In this document: positions 32,598 through 36,029 of the stretch, piece after piece
Layout: each line of letters opens with the position of its first letter
Numbering within the stretch: position 1 is the stretch's first letter
Assembly (NCBI GenBank): GCA_016196125.1
Contig: JACPYG010000017.1
Location: 1-36,029, forward strand
DNA: 36,029 nt
Direction: 5' to 3'
DNA from: Candidatus Staskawiczbacteria bacterium
GTDB taxonomy: Bacteria; Patescibacteriota; Minisyncoccia; Minisyncoccales; Staskawiczbacteraceae
The notes under the pieces: model-generated
The model's database searches: none
Seen by the model: the letters and a program-made list of their open reading frames with translations, nothing else
Told to the model about the DNA's origin: nothing
Translations under genes and position numbers: made by a program

Positions 32598-32772
32598 AAA
32601 AAACCATCAGAAAATTTTTTTCCAATGGTTTTTTGATGAGGGAGATTATAACTCTCAATGTTTTTGGCCCGTTTTTAAAACTAGGTTCGGACAATGTGAA
32701 ACTAGGCATATGCATAAACCTTTTTCATTAAAAATTACTCTGTCCTTGAGAATAAATCTCTCACCCCCCTCA
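32598..32772 (-). ncRNA. Candidate small non-coding RNA, about 175 nt
   Basis: The gap 32465-32924 has no credible ORF but holds, on the minus strand, a promoter followed by a GC-punctuated rod-like RNA and a terminator. Pairings by eye: TTGAGGGGG near the 5' end with CCCTCATCAA before the terminator; TCTCAA with TTGAGA; GGACA with TGTCC. The terminator is AAAAAACCAT (32598-32607) against ATGGTTTTTT (32625-32634) with an inner GAAAA/TTTTC stem. Size and rod shape recall 6S RNA, but I cannot assign a family. Confidence 0.45.
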
Positions 32773-32778
32773 ACTTGC

Positions 32779-32806
32779 ATTTTAAACCCAAAAGAGAACT
32801 TGTCAA
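32779..32806 (-). promoter_or_regulatory. Promoter of the candidate small RNA
   Basis: On the minus strand TTGACA (32801-32806), a 16-nt spacer and TAAAAT (32779-32784). No ORF starts within 300 nt downstream; a terminator follows after about 140-175 nt. Confidence 0.6.
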
Positions 32807-32924
32807 TACCAAGATCATCCATTAAAACCAATTAAAGTATTTATACTAATTTTTGCCTTTCTATGAATTGTTGGATCGTTTATATACGAACGGCATTATT
32901 TATTAGAGAAAAGGATTAGATTTT

Positions 32925-33278
32925 TCAGGGGGTTGTAGTTTTATATGGATTTGGAATTGTTGGTGTATTTGTATCTTTTGTATAGAAAATATTTTTAGGA
33001 AGAATAAAGTATAACACAACTCCAGCGATAATAGTAAAAGCAGCGGTTATAACCGCTGTAATAAAGACATTTTTCCAATATTTTGTCCCCTTAAGAGTTC
33101 TATTGTCTATCTCTTTGCCAGCATACTTTTGAACCATATCTTCAAATTCTACTGTTTTTGTATACTCGGCTACAATTTCCTTTATTTTATTCCTAAAATC
33201 TTCGTGCTTCAAGAGTTTTTTAGCTTCCTTTTCAGCTAAAGGACGTATTTTTTCTTGGTCTTCAGTTGTTATTGTCAT
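32925..33278 (-). CDS. Small C-terminally anchored membrane protein, hypothetical
   Basis: 117 aa. The first 85 residues are charged and helical (EDQEKIRPLAEKEAKKLLKH), and one transmembrane segment lies at about 90-112 (VFITAVITAAFTIIAGVVLY), with a short polar Thr/Pro-rich tail. Family not recognised. It is the last gene of a four-gene minus-strand operon with a retropepsin-like protease; spacing to the previous gene is 7 nt. Confidence 0.7.
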   Translation of the reverse strand: MTITTEDQEKIRPLAEKEAKKLLKHEDFRNKIKEIVAEYTKTVEFEDMVQKYAGKEIDNRTLKGTKYWKNVFITAVITAAFTIIAGVVLYFILPKNIFYTKDTNTPTIPNPYKTTTP

Positions 33279-33285
33279 AGAAAAA

Positions 33286-33498
33286 TCATTTAGATTTTTT
33301 ATTCTCTTCTCTTAATCTTTCTATGAAAGCAATAGCTACTTCAATCACCTTTTCTAATTTTGCATTTTCTTCAAGAATGCCTTCTTTAACAAGAAAATCC
33401 TTTATTTCTTTTATTTGTTCATAAGTACCATTTGTAAACTCTATAACAAATTCTTCTTTTCCATCTGCGCCTGTTTTTTGATTACCTGTTAATGCCAT
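33286..33498 (-). CDS. Small hypothetical protein (70 aa)
   Basis: MALTGNQKTGADGKEEFVIE, then FTNGTYEQIKEIKDFLVKEG and a helical, charged C-terminal half (KVIEVAIAFIERLREENKKS). It has one beta-like N-terminal stretch followed by helices, with no cysteine or membrane segment. It is part of the protease operon, 19 nt after the protease gene. Function unknown; the C-terminal helix pattern would suit a protein-protein interface or a small DNA-binding fold. Confidence 0.65.
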   Translation of the reverse strand: MALTGNQKTGADGKEEFVIEFTNGTYEQIKEIKDFLVKEGILEENAKLEKVIEVAIAFIERLREENKKSK

Positions 33499-33517
33499 AT
33501 TTTAAAAAATTAATTAT

Positions 33518-33988
33518 TTACTCTCCTCTCTCAACGAAAATACTATTTGGATATCTAAAACCTACTGCTAATTGATTAAAGAATCCTTTTGTTCCCCAAA
33601 TAGCAGTCTGCTGTGGCATTGTCTTTTGAAACTTAGTTTCTGCAAAAACAACGTAATCCCTATATATAATACTTTCTTCTTTTCCCATCAAGTCATCTAT
33701 CTGAAATCCAACACTGTGTAGGTATCCACTTATTTGTCCTCCACCTACTCCTATTATTTTAACTCGCTTACCCTTTTCAATTTCATATCCGAGTTCCTCT
33801 CCTATCTCTCTATCAATTATCGTCAATTCAGAACCAGAATCAATAAGTCCTAATGTATATATAACTTTGTCATTTGTTTCGTGATTATATTTTTCTGGGT
33901 TGTATAATCCAACATTAATCCAAGGCAAAATCTTGTCGTTTCGTCTATGGTTAAAAAAAGATATAACTTTACGGTAAGGAAATTCCAT
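33518..33988 (-). CDS. Retropepsin-like (clan AA) aspartic protease
   Basis: 156 aa, a single-lobe size as in retroviral-type proteases that work as dimers. The catalytic motif is LIDSGSE with Asp50 (usual D[TS]G), followed by LTIIDREIGEELGYEIE, GVGGGQISGYL (flap/strand) and the C-terminal IWGTKGFFNQLAVGF, which matches the ILGxxxF-type psi-loop block of the fold. No signal peptide or membrane segment is present, so it is probably cytoplasmic. It starts 3 nt after the DUF5678-like gene; such pairs recur in bacteria and archaea. Confidence 0.8.
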   Translation of the reverse strand: MEFPYRKVISFFNHRRNDKILPWINVGLYNPEKYNHETNDKVIYTLGLIDSGSELTIIDREIGEELGYEIEKGKRVKIIGVGGGQISGYLHSVGFQIDDLMGKEESIIYRDYVVFAETKFQKTMPQQTAIWGTKGFFNQLAVGFRYPNSIFVERGE

Positions 33989-33991
33989 TAT

Positions 33992-34183
33992 TTATCCTGC
34001 AAAAATAGTATTAACTGGAGCAGATTTAAAAACTATTGGTTTTTCGATTCCTTTTTTACTTGATTCTTGTAATACTTTTTTAAGAGTTTTTCCTTTAGCT
34101 ACTAATTTATTATCTTTAGGAGAAATAGCAATCCATCCACTCTTATTTTCTGATAATATTTTAGTCATATCTATAATTTTCAT
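33992..34183 (-). CDS. DUF5678-like small protein
   Basis: 63 aa. SGWIAISPKDNKLVAKGKTLKKV and the ending KKGIEKPIVFKSAPVNTIFA fit the DUF5678 pattern (W[VI]A…GKTLKE…KG…P), typically encoded next to retropepsin-like proteases. Likely a partner or substrate-recognition protein of the neighbouring protease (inference from gene pairing). It is the first gene of the operon; the 197-nt region upstream is AT-rich with no definite promoter identified. Confidence 0.75.
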   Translation of the reverse strand: MKIIDMTKILSENKSGWIAISPKDNKLVAKGKTLKKVLQESSKKGIEKPIVFKSAPVNTIFAG

Positions 34184-34380
34184 ATATTTTTATTTAGATT
34201 TATATAATCTATTCTAACAAATTATAATATTAACAACAATGACAGGCAGTCGGTTGTGGATAACTAAATCTATGAGTAAGACCATACTACTTCAATATCT
34301 TTATTTTACTAAAAAACGTGCTTTAACGAGAGAAGAGTCGTCTTTTATACCAAGTAAATCAACTGCAAATCCACACTTTA

Positions 34381-35337
34381 TTAAACTCTTGAAACTCTGG
34401 TAAAACCGGAACATTGCACAATTTCTATGCCCTGTTTTTCCAGTTCATCCATAAATAAATTTACTCCCAACGAATCAGAAGATATGTGACCGGCAATAAT
34501 AATATTGATATGGGCCAATTCTGCTTCTTTTTTGTGCTCCTCTGAAATATGCATGCCAACAACTGTGCCAATGCCGGCATTTGCCATTTTGTCGTAAAGT
34601 TTTGGCGAGCCCTCTGTTCCGCCAGTAATTTCAGATAGGGCAATCTTGCCGCACCTGTTTTCCGGAGAACCGACAAAAATTTTAGGACCTACCCCAATTT
34701 TACCAGCTGTTTTATATTCCGGTATTTCTTTTAATATGTTTATTAAATCAGAAACTCTTTCTATTTCTTTGCCTTCAATTAAATTCTTTAAAAATTTGGC
34801 AGCCAAGTTATCACAGGGAGTATGGGAATTCATTAAATTAAAATTCAAAAGCTTGGCTGCGTCAACTGTTCTTTGATGATTGGCAGAATTTACTCCTCTG
34901 GCGACCTCTGAAATTCTTTCACGCATCAACCCCTCTGAAATATTGATTGGCACGCCATAATATCTTAAAACATCGCATTGCAAACTCATCACGTCTGCCA
35001 ATTGCGCCAAGCCCTTTCCTATTGGATGATGGGCAATAATAAGGTCTATATTGCCTAATTCTTTTGCTATTAAAATTTCTTCAGGTCCAATATCAATGCC
35101 GACTAAAACTCTTTTTATTTCTTTTTCGCCAGCTGGCGAACCGGCTATGTTGCAAATTATTGAATCCAAATAAGGATTTTCTAATTCTTCTTTATCAAAT
35201 TCATCCTGTTCCGGTAAAGATAATTTTTGAAATTTTTTTTTCTTGTTATCTAAAAATTTCTGGACGCCGTCTTGGCCTCTAAAATCTGACGATATTCCCA
35301 TTTGTATGGATAAATTTTGGATATCTTGAATTTTCAT
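34381..35337 (-). CDS. NIF3-like dinuclear metal-centre protein
   Basis: 318 aa. Metal-site motifs are IAHHPIGKG (His103, His104) and GHISSDSLGVNLF near residue 289, with LMNSHTPCDN between. About 70 N-terminal residues precede the usual start, and the middle insert is shorter than in the long bacterial forms. NIF3/GTP cyclohydrolase 1 type 2-annotated proteins bind two metals as hexamers; the biochemical role is not settled. It starts 2 nt after the stop of the Lys-rich gene, so the two are an operon. Confidence 0.85.
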   Translation of the reverse strand: MKIQDIQNLSIQMGISSDFRGQDGVQKFLDNKKKKFQKLSLPEQDEFDKEELENPYLDSIICNIAGSPAGEKEIKRVLVGIDIGPEEILIAKELGNIDLIIAHHPIGKGLAQLADVMSLQCDVLRYYGVPINISEGLMRERISEVARGVNSANHQRTVDAAKLLNFNLMNSHTPCDNLAAKFLKNLIEGKEIERVSDLINILKEIPEYKTAGKIGVGPKIFVGSPENRCGKIALSEITGGTEGSPKLYDKMANAGIGTVVGMHISEEHKKEAELAHINIIIAGHISSDSLGVNLFMDELEKQGIEIVQCSGFTRVSRV

Positions 35338-35339
35338 TT

Positions 35340-35663
35340 TTACTTTTTACTTTTTTTGCTTTTTTTCATTTTTACATTTTTCTGCCCTTTTTTAACTTTT
35401 TTCCCCTGCCTCGCCCTACTCGCCCTTATGGCTACGCCCGAGGGCTTGGCTACGGCCGAAGGTATTTTGGATGCCATTTTCTCTGATTCAATTATTTTGG
35501 GCGCCTCTATTTTTTCCGCTATCGGCTGATTTAAGATTTTACTGTACATATTTGCTATTGCTTCCTCCTGCGCTTTGTAATCTAAAAACTGGCGTCGTAT
35601 CCGAGCTTTCTCAAAACGAATAAATTTTCTTGTTGAATTTGGCAATTTTTTTTCTCTATTCAT
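35340..35663 (-). CDS. Basic hypothetical protein with Lys-rich tail
   Basis: 107 aa. The N-terminal 60 residues (KFIRFEKARIRRQFLDYKAQ) look helical and basic. The last 30 residues are almost all Lys with Gly, Ser and Arg (RQGKKVKKGQKNVKMKKSKK). The stretch AVAKPSGVAIRAS between them is encoded by a GC-rich palindromic repeat at 35430-35457, so part of the tail may be repeat-derived. No known family is recognised; RNA or ribosome binding is plausible from charge only. Confidence 0.65.
   Translation of the reverse strand: MNREKKLPNSTRKFIRFEKARIRRQFLDYKAQEEAIANMYSKILNQPIAEKIEAPKIIESEKMASKIPSAVAKPSGVAIRASRARQGKKVKKGQKNVKMKKSKKSKK
35430..35457. repeat. In-frame GC-rich repeat in the Lys-rich gene
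   Basis: GGCTACGCCCGAGGGCTTGG followed by CTACGGCC, with the inner palindrome GCCC-GA-GGGC and two copies of GGCTACG. It encodes VAKPSGVA. Confidence 0.65.
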
Positions 35664-35674
35664 ATAATTACAAT

Positions 35675-35706
35675 AAAAATATGGTTTCTTTAAAAACCAT
35701 ATTTTT
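35675..35706 (-). terminator. Terminator of the LamG surface protein gene
   Basis: AAAAATATGGTTT (35675-35687) and AAACCATATTTTT (35694-35706) form a 13-bp stem with a 6-nt loop; the minus strand ends in a U run. It lies about 90 nt beyond the LamG stop and upstream of the Lys-rich gene. Confidence 0.8.
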
Positions 35707-35792
35707 AAATCTCTTACAGCATAACCTAAAACACATTAAAAAGCAATATTATAATAATTAATTATGATTTTAATTATTTTCGGTTATAGCAA

Positions 35793-36029
35793 TTATGGCA
35801 GTTGTAGCAATTGGATATTCTTATTTAAGAACAATCGGGATATCACATCTAGTAATGAAGCAAGTTGAGAAGAAACCTGGGCAATCGTAGACCCTACCGG
35901 CGTCGCCATATCTGTCTGAATCTCCGACAAAGTCAACGCCCGGTTATACACCCTGACATCATCCACCTTACCGATTAACCTGTATCCTCCGCTTCTTTGT
36001 CCGATATTAACATTCAAGGCAGAGTTAGC
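35793..36029 (-). CDS. LamG/concanavalin-A-like surface protein, C-terminal fragment
   Basis: The frame is open to the right edge of the window. IGQRSGGYRLIGKVDDVRVY and NRALTLSEIQTDM are the final strands of a LamG (laminin G-like) domain. A short tail follows (AQVSSQLASLLDVISRLFL), similar in style to the helical end of the secreted protein at 24331. Only the last 78 residues are visible, so domain number, signal peptide and length are unknown. Probably a large exported carbohydrate- or surface-binding protein. Confidence 0.8.
   Translation of the reverse strand, partial: ANSALNVNIGQRSGGYRLIGKVDDVRVYNRALTLSEIQTDMATPVGSTIAQVSSQLASLLDVISRLFLNKNIQLLQLP

Noticed and set aside
32465-32924. Possible small protein genes in the 460-nt gap.
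   Set aside because: Frames on both strands are short and interrupted; the visible content is a promoter, hairpins and a terminator, so an RNA gene is the better reading.
34270-34401. Plus-strand 43-codon frame (starts MSKTILLQYLYF) and an opposite-strand 37-codon frame (AVDLLGIKDDSSLVKARF) at the nif3 3' end.
   Set aside because: Both are short, overlap each other on opposite strands and lack ribosome sites. The minus-strand frame looks protein-like and could be a remnant, but it cannot be supported alone.
1-36029. CRISPR array.
   Set aside because: No regularly spaced direct repeats with unique spacers were seen; repeated sequences are palindromic mini-repeats or Ig-domain coding repeats in 24331-26739.
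1-36029. tRNA, rRNA, SRP RNA or RNase P RNA genes.
   Set aside because: Inspection of intergenic regions on both strands showed no tRNA arms outside the tmRNA and no recognisable SRP or RNase P core motifs.

Overview
The window looks like part of a Patescibacteria/CPR genome, most like the Parcubacteria group. The DNA is AT-rich and gene-dense, and coding runs overlap by ATGA. It carries an archaeal-type UMP kinase, a eukaryote-like IleRS, DUF11/Ig-like and LamG surface proteins, and many short GC-rich palindromes, several of them in frame inside housekeeping genes. TGA is used as a stop (for example at the end of leuS), so recoding of TGA to glycine is unlikely. The lineage is inferred from gene content; no 16S gene is present.

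Layout. (1) 1-110 is the 3' tail of a DDE transposase. (2) 202-5337, minus strand: leuS, tatD, a G+C-richer csrA with its own promoter and terminator, and metG. (3) 5375-5824 is a lone plus-strand membrane gene. (4) 5825-16218 is an almost gap-free minus-strand run: ileS-recO-membrane Ig-like protein-glyS-ubiA-yqeG-M16 peptidase-AI-2E family protein. (5) 16250-20517, minus strand: a Fic protein with an operator-like palindrome, a 56-aa ORF, a histidine phosphatase, argS and an archaeal-type UMP kinase. (6) 20561-21545 is an autonomous G+C-rich unit: promoter, structured leader, a protein with a putative C-type-lectin-like variable end, and a terminator. (7) 21548-23771 is the plus-strand translation cluster smpB-ssrA(tmRNA)-infC-rpmI-rplT, with two candidate RNA control structures. 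(8) 23770-26812, minus strand: a Nudix hydrolase and a large secreted Ig-like protein whose promoter spacer contains a G7 tract. (9) 26833-28240 is a complete IS element with inverted ends. (10) 28350-32464, minus strand: hairpin cluster, polX, half-size MFS protein, HD hydrolase, a GreA-type factor and an EF-Tu-domain-2-like protein. (11) About 32598-32806 is a candidate small RNA gene with its own promoter and terminator. (12) 32925-34183 is a four-gene operon with a retropepsin-like aspartic protease and a DUF5678-type protein. (13) 34381-36029: a NIF3-like protein, a Lys-rich protein and the end of a LamG surface protein.

Functionally the window is dominated by translation: five aminoacyl-tRNA synthetases, IF3, L35, L20, tmRNA and SmpB, plus a transcript-cleavage factor. 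DNA maintenance (recO, polX) and cell-surface or secreted proteins make up much of the rest. The points most worth following up are the variable-end protein unit, the two RNA structures around rpmI, the candidate small RNA near 32.7 kb, the G7 promoter tract and the in-frame palindromic insertions.
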